From the NCBI GenBank assembly GCA_021154985.1, contig JAJNQE010000153.1:1-13083 (forward strand): a stretch of 13,083 nt of DNA, in the 5' to 3' direction. Below are positions 5,948 to 13,083 of this stretch, piece by piece; position 1 is the stretch's first letter; the number at the start of each line of letters is the position of its first letter. Under the pieces are notes generated by a model. The model saw only the letters and a program-made list of their open reading frames with translations, had not been told where the DNA came from and made no database searches. The position numbers were made by a program, and so were the translations under genes. This stretch comes from Hydrogenophaga sp. (GTDB taxonomy: Bacteria; Pseudomonadota; Gammaproteobacteria; Burkholderiales; Burkholderiaceae_C).

Positions 5948-6865
5948 TCAACGCTCCGCAAACAGCGCCACCACCTGTTCGCGAAACCAGCGGTTGTCCG
6001 GGTCGCCTTCAAAGCGGTGGCTCCAGTGCAGCGACACGGTGAATCCCCGCTCTACAAATGGCGGCTGCACCACCACACAGCCGCCCGTTGCCACGAAACC
6101 CTGGGCAATGTTGCCCGGCATCACCACGCACAGGTCGGTGGCCTGCACGATGGAGGGCAGCACCATGAAGTGTTCGGTGGTCAGGCGCAGGCGCTCCTGC
6201 AAACCGGTCTGCGCGAGGATGCGCAAGGTGTCGCTGTGGGTGCGCACCGCCACGAAGTCGAGCTGGTGCAGGGCCTTGAGCAAGGCCGGTCCGCGCAGAC
6301 GCGAGAGCGCCGCGTGCATCGGGTGGCCGCTGCGCATGAGCACCACGTAGCGGTCTTGCAGCAGCTCGGTGCGCTGCGTGTCTTTCACCTGCGGCAGAAA
6401 GCCGAAGGCAAAGTCGATCACGCCGCTGTCCAGCGCGTCGGTGAGGCCGCCGTGGGGCACCGGGCGCGTGGCCACGCGCACGCCAGGCGCCTCGTGTTGC
6501 AGGCGGGCCATCAGCTCCGGCAAGAAACGGCTTTCGCCGATGTCGCTCATGTGCAGGCGGAACAGGCGGCGCGAACTGGCCGGATCGAAGCCACTCGATT
6601 CGCTCAGGGCAGTGGCCAGTGTGGCCAGCGCGCCCTGCACCGCTTCGGCCAGCGCCACCGCTTTCGGCGTGGGCTTCACGCCCCCGGGCGCACGCACGAA
6701 CAGCGGGTCTTTCACCAGCAGGCGCAGCCGCGTGAGGCCATGGCTCACCGCAGGCTGGGTCAGACCCAGGTGCTCGGCGGCGCGGCTCACGCTGCCGGCG
6801 CGGTACACCTCATTGAAGAGGCGCAGCAGATTCAAATCCAGGTCTTTGATATGCATGGCGTTCAT
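5948..6865 (-). CDS. LysR-type transcriptional regulator, divergent to iorAB
   Basis: A DNA-binding regulator of about 305 residues. The N-terminal winged helix-turn-helix is plain: DLDLNLLRLFNEVYRAG, then SVSRAAEHLGLTQPAVSH (residues 25-42) and the RLR/DPLFVR wing. The rest is the periplasmic-binding-protein-like effector domain. Candidate starts are ATG at 6883, 6865 and 6856; the open frame even reaches 6991, inside the divergent gene. I prefer 6865 (or 6856), because 6883 lies inside the palindrome at 6879-6899 and a -10-like TACAAT (plus-strand 6882-6887) overlaps it. The divergent layout over a T-N11-A site is classical for a LysR regulator controlling itself and its neighbour, so iorAB is the likely target. 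The co-inducer could be an aryl-pyruvate, aryl-acetate or similar acid (inference). Confidence 0.9.
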   Translation of the reverse strand: MNAMHIKDLDLNLLRLFNEVYRAGSVSRAAEHLGLTQPAVSHGLTRLRLLVKDPLFVRAPGGVKPTPKAVALAEAVQGALATLATALSESSGFDPASSRRLFRLHMSDIGESRFLPELMARLQHEAPGVRVATRPVPHGGLTDALDSGVIDFAFGFLPQVKDTQRTELLQDRYVVLMRSGHPMHAALSRLRGPALLKALHQLDFVAVRTHSDTLRILAQTGLQERLRLTTEHFMVLPSIVQATDLCVVMPGNIAQGFVATGGCVVVQPPFVERGFTVSLHWSHRFEGDPDNRWFREQVVALFAER

Positions 6866-6878
6866 GTCGCTTAGTGGA

Positions 6879-6899
6879 TTCATTGTATTGATCGATGAA
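6879..6899. promoter_or_regulatory. LysR-box palindrome TTCAT-N11-ATGAA
   Basis: A perfect 5-bp inverted repeat with an 11-bp spacer, giving the T-N11-A core bound by LysR-type regulators. It lies exactly between the divergent regulator and iorA genes. Its two arms contain the farthest-upstream ATG of each gene (CAT at 6881-6883, ATG at 6895-6897). Confidence 0.62.
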
Positions 6900-6916
6900 C
6901 GCCCCGTGCCGATACT
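6888..6916 (+). promoter_or_regulatory. Candidate sigma-70 promoter for iorAB
   Basis: TTGATC (6888-6893), a 17-bp spacer and GATACT (6911-6916) match 4/6 and 4/6 of the -35 and -10 consensus. The -35 overlaps the LysR-box. A transcript from here would begin near 6923, after the ATG at 6895, which supports the downstream TTG start at 6979 for iorA. Confidence 0.4.
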
Positions 6917-6978
6917 CAAAGGTTGGGTCGCAAGCCCCACACGACACCCACGATGGCGACCCGCTGGAGACAAGCACC

Positions 6979-9144
6979 TTGGAAGTTTCATTCACTCAGG
7001 AAATCGAGTCCCTGCGACTCGGTGACGGTCAGACCTTTCACGGCGAAGGCATCCTCGCCATCACCAAGGCCCTGCTGCAATCGGGCGTGGCCTACGTGGG
7101 CGGCTACCAGGGTGCGCCGGTGTCGCACCTGCTTGACGTGATGGTGCAGGCCAAGCCCTACATGGACGAGCTCGGTGTGCACGTGGAGGCCTGCTCCAAT
7201 GAAGCCTCGGCCGCCGCCATGCTGGGTGCATCCATCCACTACCCGCTACGCGGTGCGGTCACGTGGAAGTCCATCGTCGGCACCAACGTGGCGGCCGATG
7301 CGCTCTCCAACCTCGCCTCACCCGGCGTCACCGGCGGTGTGCTGGTGGTGGTGGGCGAGGACTACGGCGAAGGCGCCAGCGTGATCCAGGAGCGCACCCA
7401 CGCCTACGCGCTCAAGTCGAGCATGGTGCTGCTTGATCCGCGGCCCGATCTGGGGCGCATGGTGCACATGGTCGAGCAGGGTTTCCGGTTGTCGGAAGCG
7501 TCGAACATGCCCGCACTCATGGAACTGCGCATCCGCGCCTGCCACGTGCGCGGCAGCTTCACCACCAAGGACAACGTGAAACCCGCGCTGTCCAAACACA
7601 CCCTGATCGACGAGCCCGCCAGCTTCGACTACAACCGCCTGGCCCACCCGCCGGTGACCTTCCGCCACGAGAAGCTCAAGGGCGACGAGCGCATTCCGGC
7701 CGCGCGGCGCTACATCGTCGAGAACGACCTCAACGAGTTCTTTGACGGCGAGCACAAGGACCTGGGCCTCATCGTGCAGGGCGGTCTGTACAACACCCTC
7801 ATCCGCGCGCTGCAGCAGTTCGGTCTGGCCGATGCATTCGGCCAGACCGCCATTCCCATGCTGGTGCTCAACGTCACCTGCCCGCTGGTGCCCGAGCAGC
7901 TCACCAACTTCTGTCTGGGCAAGCGCGCGGTGCTGCTGCTCGAAGAAGGCCAGCCCGAGTACATCGAACAGGAGCTCGCCACGTTGCTGCGCCGGCTCGA
8001 CATCCAGACCCCGCTGCACGGCAAGGACATGCTGCCCAACGCGGGTGAGTACACCGCCGAGGTGATGGCCAACGGCCTGGCCAAGTTCGTCGGCCGCTAC
8101 CTGCAAGACCCGGCCACCCAGGCCATCACCGAGACCGCACGCAGCTGGCTGCAGGGCAACCAGACGCGGCGCGCCGCCTCGGTGGCGCAGCTCTCGGCGC
8201 CGTTGCCCGCGCGCCCACCGGGCATGTGCATCGGCTGCCCGGAGCGGCCGGTGTTCTCGGCCCTCAAACTGGCGCAGCAAGACACCGGGCCGGTGCACAT
8301 TGCGGGCGACATCGGTTGCCACGCGCTGGCCACCTTCGAGCCGTTTTCGTTCGGCCACTCCATCCTGGGCTACGGTATGAGCCTGGCCAGCCGCGCGGGT
8401 GTTTCACCTGTGATGAAGCGGCGCGTGTTGTCGGTCATGGGCGATGGCGGCTTCTGGCACAACGGCCTGCTCACCGGCGTGCAGAGCGCGCTCTTCAACG
8501 GCGACGACGCGGTGCTGCTGATCTTCAAGAACGGCTACACCTCGGCCACCGGCACGCAGGACATCATCTCCACCCCCGGCGACGCCGCCAAGGACGCCGC
8601 CAACGACAAGGCACAGAGCCTGGCCCACACCGACCAGACCATCGAGAGCACGCTGAAGGGCCTGGGCGTGAAGTGGATGCGCACCGTGAACACCTACGAG
8701 GTGGACACCATGCGCGCCACCCTCACCGAAGCGTTCGGCACCGACTTCCAGGGCCTCAAGGTCATCGTGGCCGAAGGCGAATGCCAGCTGGAGCGCCAGC
8801 GTCGCATCAAACCCTGGATCGCCAAGCTGCTCAAAAAAGGCGAACGCGTGGTGCGGGTGAAATACGGTGTGGACGAAGACGTGTGCAACGGCGACCACGC
8901 CTGCATCCGCCTCTCGGGCTGCCCCACGCTCACGCTGAAAGACAACCCCGATCCGCTCAAGGTCGACCCGGTGGCCACCGTCATCGACGGCTGCGTGGGC
9001 TGCGGCCTGTGCGGCGCCAACGCCCACGCAGCCACGCTGTGCCCCTCGTTCTATCGCGCCGAGGTGGTGCAGAACCCCAAGTGGCACGAGCGTTTGATCC
9101 ATTCGCTGCGTTCGACTTTTGTCCGCATGCTCCAACCGGCTTGA
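6979..9144 (+). CDS. iorA: Indolepyruvate:ferredoxin oxidoreductase-like alpha subunit (TPP, Fe-S)
   Basis: About 721 residues (749 if started at the ATG at 6895). This class oxidatively decarboxylates aryl-pyruvates or other 2-oxoacids to acyl-CoA and reduces ferredoxin, in the cytoplasm. Numbering from TTG 6979: the N-terminal pyrimidine-type domain begins GEGILAITKALLQSG; CIGCPERP is at C417/C420; the TPP/Mg site is G488-D-G-G plus the KNGYTSATG loop; the C-terminal ferredoxin-like part has C636-x5-C642-x5-C648-P and C672-x2-C675-x2-C678-x9-C688-P. The first cysteine group is spaced differently from a textbook ferredoxin motif. I prefer TTG 6979 because GGAGA (6966-6970) stands 8 nt before it, homology to the family starts just after, and 6895 lies in the regulator palindrome. 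iorB follows in the same direction. Family certain; substrate (indole-, phenyl- or hydroxyphenyl-pyruvate, or another 2-oxoacid) inferred. Confidence 0.9.
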   Translation: MEVSFTQEIESLRLGDGQTFHGEGILAITKALLQSGVAYVGGYQGAPVSHLLDVMVQAKPYMDELGVHVEACSNEASAAAMLGASIHYPLRGAVTWKSIVGTNVAADALSNLASPGVTGGVLVVVGEDYGEGASVIQERTHAYALKSSMVLLDPRPDLGRMVHMVEQGFRLSEASNMPALMELRIRACHVRGSFTTKDNVKPALSKHTLIDEPASFDYNRLAHPPVTFRHEKLKGDERIPAARRYIVENDLNEFFDGEHKDLGLIVQGGLYNTLIRALQQFGLADAFGQTAIPMLVLNVTCPLVPEQLTNFCLGKRAVLLLEEGQPEYIEQELATLLRRLDIQTPLHGKDMLPNAGEYTAEVMANGLAKFVGRYLQDPATQAITETARSWLQGNQTRRAASVAQLSAPLPARPPGMCIGCPERPVFSALKLAQQDTGPVHIAGDIGCHALATFEPFSFGHSILGYGMSLASRAGVSPVMKRRVLSVMGDGGFWHNGLLTGVQSALFNGDDAVLLIFKNGYTSATGTQDIISTPGDAAKDAANDKAQSLAHTDQTIESTLKGLGVKWMRTVNTYEVDTMRATLTEAFGTDFQGLKVIVAEGECQLERQRRIKPWIAKLLKKGERVVRVKYGVDEDVCNGDHACIRLSGCPTLTLKDNPDPLKVDPVATVIDGCVGCGLCGANAHAATLCPSFYRAEVVQNPKWHERLIHSLRSTFVRMLQPA

Positions 9145-9146
9145 CC

Positions 9147-9236
9147 ATGAACCCCCACGCTCATCACTTCGTGTATTCGCTGCCCCCCGAGGGGGCGCGG
9201 TCCTCCCTTGGGGCGGCCCGGCGGGAGTCCCCATGA
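9147..9236 (+). CDS. Possible 29-codon linking ORF built from a GC-rich repeat
   Basis: An open frame starts at ATG 9147, two bases after the iorA stop, and ends with a TGA that overlaps the iorB ATG as ATGA. Its peptide begins MNPHAHHFVYSLPPEGAR. Most of it consists of a GC-rich hairpin-bearing stretch that I recognise as resembling intergenic repeats of Comamonadaceae. It has no Shine-Dalgarno of its own. It may couple translation between the two subunits or be a chance frame through a repeat; the peptide is unlikely to have a function. Confidence 0.25.
   Translation: MNPHAHHFVYSLPPEGARSSLGAARRESP
9182..9227 (+). repeat. GC-rich REP-like intergenic repeat between iorA and iorB
   Basis: Holds the perfect hairpin GCCCCC-CGA-GGGGGC (9182-9196) and then CTTGGGGCGGCCCGGCGGGAG. 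Only one copy occurs in this window; its repeat nature is recalled from related genomes and is not shown here. Its last bases, GGGAG (9223-9227), are positioned 5 nt before the iorB ATG and appear to act as its ribosome binding site. Confidence 0.5.
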
Positions 9237-10843
9237 CCAACAACCAACAACCCATTTCCCTGCTGCTCTGTGCCCTGGGCGGCGAAGGCGGCGGCATCCT
9301 CACCGACTGGCTGGTGGAGACCGCACGCCACGCAGGCTACGCAGCCCAGGCCACCTCCATCCCCGGCGTGGCGCAGCGCACGGGGGCCACCACCTACTAC
9401 ATGGAGGTGTTCCCGGTGCCCATGAGCGAGCTGGGCGGCAAACGCCCGGTGTTCGGCCTGAACCCGCTGCCCGGCCGGCTCGACGCGCTGGTGTCCTCGG
9501 AACTGCTGGAAACCGGCCGCCAGATCACCAACGGCCTGTCGTCCGAATCGCACACCCTGGTGATCACCTCGTCGGCCCGGGCACTCACCACCGGCGAGAA
9601 GATGGTGATGGGCGATGGGCGGCGCGACGCCAACGAGCTGATCGACCTGGTCAACACCCACAGCCGCGCACGCCATGTGCTTGACATGGCCGCCCTCACC
9701 AAACAAGCCGGCACGGTGGTGAGCGCGGTGATGCTCGGCGCCATTGCAGGCAGCGGCCTGCTGCCGTTCGCCCGGCAAGACTTTGAAGCCGTCATTGGCA
9801 GCGGCAGTGCCAGCGCCAAGGCCAGCTTGCGCGGCTTCGCGCTCGCGTTTGACGCGGTGCAGGCGCAGCGCGCTCAGGCTGCTTATGTGGAGCAGGTGCT
9901 CGCGCCCGAGCCCTCCCCCGCTGCTCCCGCCTTGCCCGCCGCGCTGGCGCGCGAATTCCCAATCGAAGTGCACCCGCTCATGGCGCTGGGCCATGCCCGG
10001 GTGTGCGAGTACCAGAACGCTGATTACGGCACGCACTACGCCGCGCGGCTGCGACGCGTGCTCGAAGCCGAGAAGCGCACCGACCCCGAAGGCAGCTACG
10101 GCTGGAGCACCACGGTGGAGATGGCGCGCTGGGTCGCGCTGTGGATGGCGTTCGACGACATCGTGCTGGTGGCCGACCTCAAGAGCCGCGCCAGCCGCCA
10201 GGCCCGCGTACGCGCGGAGACCAAGGCCGGCAACGACGACCTGCTGCGCGTGTACGACCACTTCAAACCCGGCGCACCCGAGTTCGCTGCCATGTTGCCA
10301 ACCGGCATGGCACAGCGCGTGCTCGCCTGGGACCGCAAACGCGTGGCCGCCGGCAAGGCGCCGTGGGCACTCCCCTTGAAGATCGGCACCCATTCGGTGC
10401 TGGGCATGCTCGCCCTGCGCGGCCTGGCCGCCACCAAGCGCCTGCGCCCCCTGGGCAGCCGCTTCCAGGCCGAGCAGGCGCTCATTGACCGCTGGGTGTC
10501 TGCCGTGGCGCAGCTCAGCTCGATCCACTGGCAACTGGGCCACGAGGTGGCGCTGTGCGGCCGGCTCATCAAGGGCTATGGCAGCACCAACGAGCGCGGC
10601 AAAGACAACCTGCTGCACATCATTGACCACCTCGCCCTGCCCGCGCTGAACGACCCCACCAGCGCCGCTCAACGCAGCCGCGCCGTGGCCGCTGCCCGCA
10701 CCGCCGCACTGAGCGACGAAGCCGGCAAGGCTCTGGACCTGGCCCTGCAGCAACACGGCGCGCCGGCGCGCCCGGTGAAGGCGCAACCGATCCGGTGGCA
10801 GCACAACCCCCGATTGAAAGTGAAGGCAATCGCGCCACACTGA
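9233..10843 (+). CDS. iorB: Indolepyruvate oxidoreductase-like beta subunit with long C-terminal extension
   Basis: A 536-residue partner of the alpha subunit. Residues about 8-195 match the 2-oxoacid:ferredoxin oxidoreductase gamma-type domain: LLLCALGGEGGGILTDWL with the G16-G-E-G-G-G21 turn, then IPGVAQRTGATTYYMEV. Stand-alone archaeal IorB is only about 200 residues. Here another 340 follow after a Pro/Ala linker near 225-240, including YGTHYAARLRRV and GYGSTNERGKDNLLHII; this matches the extra domain (DUF6537 as I recall it) seen on proteobacterial beta subunits and at the end of single-chain indolepyruvate oxidoreductases. The ATG at 9233 is chosen because the conserved domain begins seven residues on and GGGAG precedes it; the frame is open from 9119 but the upstream part is repeat. 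Same operon as iorA. Confidence 0.9.
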   Translation: MTNNQQPISLLLCALGGEGGGILTDWLVETARHAGYAAQATSIPGVAQRTGATTYYMEVFPVPMSELGGKRPVFGLNPLPGRLDALVSSELLETGRQITNGLSSESHTLVITSSARALTTGEKMVMGDGRRDANELIDLVNTHSRARHVLDMAALTKQAGTVVSAVMLGAIAGSGLLPFARQDFEAVIGSGSASAKASLRGFALAFDAVQAQRAQAAYVEQVLAPEPSPAAPALPAALAREFPIEVHPLMALGHARVCEYQNADYGTHYAARLRRVLEAEKRTDPEGSYGWSTTVEMARWVALWMAFDDIVLVADLKSRASRQARVRAETKAGNDDLLRVYDHFKPGAPEFAAMLPTGMAQRVLAWDRKRVAAGKAPWALPLKIGTHSVLGMLALRGLAATKRLRPLGSRFQAEQALIDRWVSAVAQLSSIHWQLGHEVALCGRLIKGYGSTNERGKDNLLHIIDHLALPALNDPTSAAQRSRAVAAARTAALSDEAGKALDLALQQHGAPARPVKAQPIRWQHNPRLKVKAIAPH

Positions 10844-10889
10844 GCTTTTCCGTTTTCCGTTTCGCACCCACACCTACAAGGAGACAGAC

Positions 10890-11888
10890 ATGACCCGCAA
10901 TCCCACCAACCCGTCCCGCCGCTGGCACCTGGCTGGCGCCGCAGCCCTGGGCCTCCTGACCCTGGCCACCATGCCCGCCGCGCTGGCGCAGGCCTGGCCC
11001 GACAAACCGGTGAAGGTGGTGGTGGGTTTTCCGCCCGGCGGCGCTGCCGACCAGATCGCGCGACTCGTGTCCACCCCGCTGGCCACTGCGCTGGGCCAAC
11101 CCGTGGTGGTGGAAAACCGCGCCGGTGCCAACGGCAACATCGCCGGCGACTTGGTGGCCAAATCACCAGCCGACGGCTACACGCTGCTCATGGGCTCGGG
11201 CGGCATGGTGTCGGTGAATCCGCATCTCTATGCGCGCATGCCCTTTAACCCCGCGAAAGACCTGGTGCCCGTGGCCTCGGCCGCGCGTGTGCTGGTGTAC
11301 CTGATGGGCAAGCCCACGCTGGAAGCCAACAACGTGCAGGACCTCATCAAACTCATCAAGGCCAACCCCGGTCGTCTGGTGTATGGCTCGGCCGGCAACG
11401 GCAGCTCGCCGCACCTGGCCGGCGAAATGTTCAAGAGCCAGGCCGGTCTGTTTGCCGTGCACGTTCCCTACCGCGGCGCCGCCCCCGCGCTCACCGACCT
11501 CATGGGCAACCAGATCGACTACTACTTTGACCCCGGCATCGGCCTCTCACACGCCCGCGCGGGCCGCACCAAACTGCTGGCCGTGGGCAGCATGAAACGC
11601 TCCCCACTGTTCCCCGACGTGCCCACGCTCGACGAAGCCGGCCTGAAGGGCTTTGACGCCGACTCGGTGTTTGGCTTCTACGCGCCTGCCGGAACGCCAC
11701 CGGAAGTGATCACCAAGCTGAACACCGAGATCAACAAGATCCTGGCCACAGCCGCCGTGAAAGACCGCATCACCGCGCTGGGTGGTGAGGCCCTGGCGCT
11801 CACACCGGCCGAGTTCGGTAAGCGCGGTGCGGATGACTCGCAGCGCTTTGGCGCGATCATCCGGGAACGCAAGATCACGGCGGAGTGA
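10890..11888 (+). CDS. Bug-family (TctC-like) tripartite tricarboxylate transporter binding protein
   Basis: A 332-residue periplasmic solute receptor. A long signal peptide with RR at 10-11, a hydrophobic stretch at 14-28 and ALAQA near 31-35 precedes the mature start WPDKPVKVVVGFPPGGAADQIAR, the standard Bug opening. PLATALGQPVVVENRAGANGNIAG and SAGNGSSPHLAGEMFK are also family hallmarks. An excellent GGAGA lies 9 nt before the ATG. It begins 46 bp after iorB in the same direction, so it may share the operon, although no TctA/TctB membrane genes follow. Bug proteins bind carboxylates, aromatic acids and amides; the position suggests an aromatic or keto acid used with iorAB (inference). The family is heavily amplified in Burkholderiales and many members are orphans, so the link to iorAB is only suggestive. 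Confidence 0.92.
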   Translation: MTRNPTNPSRRWHLAGAAALGLLTLATMPAALAQAWPDKPVKVVVGFPPGGAADQIARLVSTPLATALGQPVVVENRAGANGNIAGDLVAKSPADGYTLLMGSGGMVSVNPHLYARMPFNPAKDLVPVASAARVLVYLMGKPTLEANNVQDLIKLIKANPGRLVYGSAGNGSSPHLAGEMFKSQAGLFAVHVPYRGAAPALTDLMGNQIDYYFDPGIGLSHARAGRTKLLAVGSMKRSPLFPDVPTLDEAGLKGFDADSVFGFYAPAGTPPEVITKLNTEINKILATAAVKDRITALGGEALALTPAEFGKRGADDSQRFGAIIRERKITAE

Positions 11889-12168
11889 GGGAATGCGGCG
11901 GGATGCGATACCGCGACCCGTAGGTACTCGATTGCAATTGGAGCGGACTTCGTCAACTGACCGCAGCGGTCACGAACGGACCCTTCAATGGCACCTATTT
12001 GGCATCTCACTTGGCGAATCTGCCGCCGATGCGAACTACGCGCAGTCGCTTGTCTGCTACGAATGAGAGGACGGGCAACAGTCGACCAGCGCGATGTGTG
12101 AGGCTGGCAGCCAGCGTGAGGCCTATGGCACCATGTAAGCGTCCAAGAACAACCGCAACGGGTCGAAC
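11889..12168. other. Gene-poor, lower-GC boundary region
   Basis: About 280 bp with no convincing coding frame. Base composition drops relative to the genes before it. The only clear structure is the perfect hairpin TGACCG-CAG-CGGTCA at 11958-11972, lacking a following T run. It could be decayed coding DNA at the edge of a transferred segment; no insertion sequence ends, tRNA or attachment repeat are seen. Confidence 0.5.
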
Positions 12169-13014
12169 GTGCTACCGCCAAAAGCCAAGACATATTTTGA
12201 TAATCTGTTGTCCGCTTCCAATGCAGAGGCGTGGAGCGACCTTACACAAAGGCAGAAGGCATTCGAGAGAGGCGAGTTTGCTCGGGGTATTTCGCCCGAT
12301 GGCGCAGGTTTCGTCGCAAGACTCGCCGCGCTCTACGCCGATAGCCTGACCGCCCGGGCGAGGGCAATCGGGGAGATACTGAAGATCGTTCACCAGGCAT
12401 TCGACAGCCCGCTGAATGATGGCGTTGATTCGCAACTACGTGATTGGGGTGAGCGCGCTCTCTCAGATGCCTACCAAGGGCTGGAAGGCGGTTACGTTCG
12501 GCACTTGCAGCGTTATGGTGTCGACCCTGCCCACGCAACTGGCCTTAGTCACGCATACGCGTCTGCTCGGGTGGTCGTGGGCAACCTTCCAAGTAGCTAT
12601 CTGTGGGAACTGCGGAACGTACCAGCGAAGCGTCCACAGTCTCCATCGGCCTCCTCAACAGCACCTGTGGTCATCAACAACAGTGGGACGATTGTTGCAT
12701 TGCAGACTGGCGCAAACTCGACGACGAACGTTCAACAGCAATGGGGCGGTGGAGATTCGACCGAGCTACGTGCAGCTCTCACTGCGCTGCGCAACGCTTT
12801 GGAACGCGCTCAGGATGTTGAGGCCGCCCAACGTGTTGACCTGATTGCCGACGTGGACAGCGCGGTCGCAGAGCTTGAACAGGAAAACCCGAACAAGGGC
12901 AGGTTGCTACGCTGTCTTGGTGGTGTCGGGGCAGCCGTCCAGACCGTTGCAAGCGTCCAACCAGCCTATGCGGCCGTTCAGTCGCTAGCGCGGGTACTTG
13001 GGCTTTCACTTTAG
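12169..13014 (+). CDS. Unrecognised 281-residue helical protein, probably acquired
   Basis: No family recognised. The GTG at 12169 is the only plausible start: an in-frame TAA lies at 12136-12138 and there is no ATG in the first 280 codons. The Shine-Dalgarno is weak. Residues 1-150 look like an amphipathic helical domain (FVARLAALYADSLTARARAIGEILKIV and onward). Residues 153-166 form a Pro/Ser/Ala linker. Residues 168-191 are an Asn/Ser/Thr/Gly/Gln stretch with the look of a short beta or turn segment (VINNSGTIVALQTGANS). Residues 198-281 are helical: a Leu/Ala repeat, then ENPNKGRLLRCL and a hydrophobic tail ending ARVLGLSL. There is no signal peptide or clear membrane span. Codon use (AGA, CTT, TTG, GAG/GAA mixed) and lower GC differ from the neighbours. 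The layout recalls modular helical proteins seen in bacterial conflict or abortive-infection settings, but this is impression only. Confidence 0.7.
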   Translation: MLPPKAKTYFDNLLSASNAEAWSDLTQRQKAFERGEFARGISPDGAGFVARLAALYADSLTARARAIGEILKIVHQAFDSPLNDGVDSQLRDWGERALSDAYQGLEGGYVRHLQRYGVDPAHATGLSHAYASARVVVGNLPSSYLWELRNVPAKRPQSPSASSTAPVVINNSGTIVALQTGANSTTNVQQQWGGGDSTELRAALTALRNALERAQDVEAAQRVDLIADVDSAVAELEQENPNKGRLLRCLGGVGAAVQTVASVQPAYAAVQSLARVLGLSL

Positions 13015-13023
13015 CGAGTCGTT

Positions 13024-13039
13024 CGACCGCTTCGGGTCG
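13024..13039 (+). other. Hairpin just after the unrecognised gene
   Basis: CGACCG-CTT-CGG(G)TCG forms a short stem with one bulge, ten bases after the stop codon. It lacks a T run, so it is at best a weak terminator. It shares the GACCG stem element with the hairpin at 11958-11972 in front of the gene. Confidence 0.3.
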
Positions 13040-13083
13040 CGTGAAGCGCTCGCAGTTGCATCTGGAGCAGCCCGACGACTAAA

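Noticed and set aside
7318..8358. Minus-strand open frame opposite iorA
   Set aside because: Antisense to conserved iorA domains, with no start context or recognisable motif.
9164..10873. Long minus-strand open frame opposite iorB
   Set aside because: Shadow of a confident gene; the translation is repetitive Gly/His/Gln-rich sequence with no domain.
11889..12168. Integron attC site or small gene
   Set aside because: No convincing core-site pairs and no frame with acceptable start and codon use.

Overview
The window looks like a chromosomal stretch of a high-GC betaproteobacterium of the order Burkholderiales, most likely family Comamonadaceae. Pointers are strong GC bias in codon third positions, a Bug-type (TctC-like) periplasmic binding protein, a two-gene indolepyruvate:ferredoxin oxidoreductase with an extended beta subunit, a TPR response regulator of the proteobacterial type, and GC-rich intergenic hairpin repeats. 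The genus cannot be fixed from the sequence alone.

Region 1 (1-3259) is a small catabolic block. A Rieske non-haem iron oxygenase gene on the minus strand diverges from a two-gene plus-strand operon encoding an NMT1/THI5-like periplasmic binding protein and a CDA-fold deaminase, whose start and stop codons share one base. The intergenic region carries two near-identical control elements facing each other, one in front of each gene set, which suggests co-regulation. Both outer ends of the block carry inverted copies of a repeat of about 100 bp with a conserved core, a covarying hairpin and swappable terminal arms. A third copy lies beside the right-hand one. The copies sit just past the stop codons and may act as terminators.

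Region 2 (3310-5933) holds a urease accessory ureD with no urease structural gene next to it, then a receiver-TPR response regulator in which the phosphoacceptor aspartate appears replaced by glutamate.

Region 3 (5948-11888) is an aryl-pyruvate or 2-oxoacid module. A LysR regulator (minus) diverges from an iorA-like alpha subunit (TPP and Fe-S) and an iorB-like beta subunit with a long C-terminal extension, followed by a Bug-family binding protein. The divergent intergenic DNA holds a TTCAT-N11-ATGAA palindrome that covers the farthest-upstream ATG of both genes, so both true starts are probably further inside. A 29-codon frame made largely of a GC-rich repeat links iorA to iorB.

Region 4 (11889-13083) has visibly lower GC and different codon use. 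It contains about 280 bp with no convincing gene and then an unrecognised 281-residue soluble helical protein with a short Asn/Ser/Thr/Gly-rich middle segment. It looks horizontally acquired and is the best candidate for something undescribed, but no function can be assigned from sequence alone.
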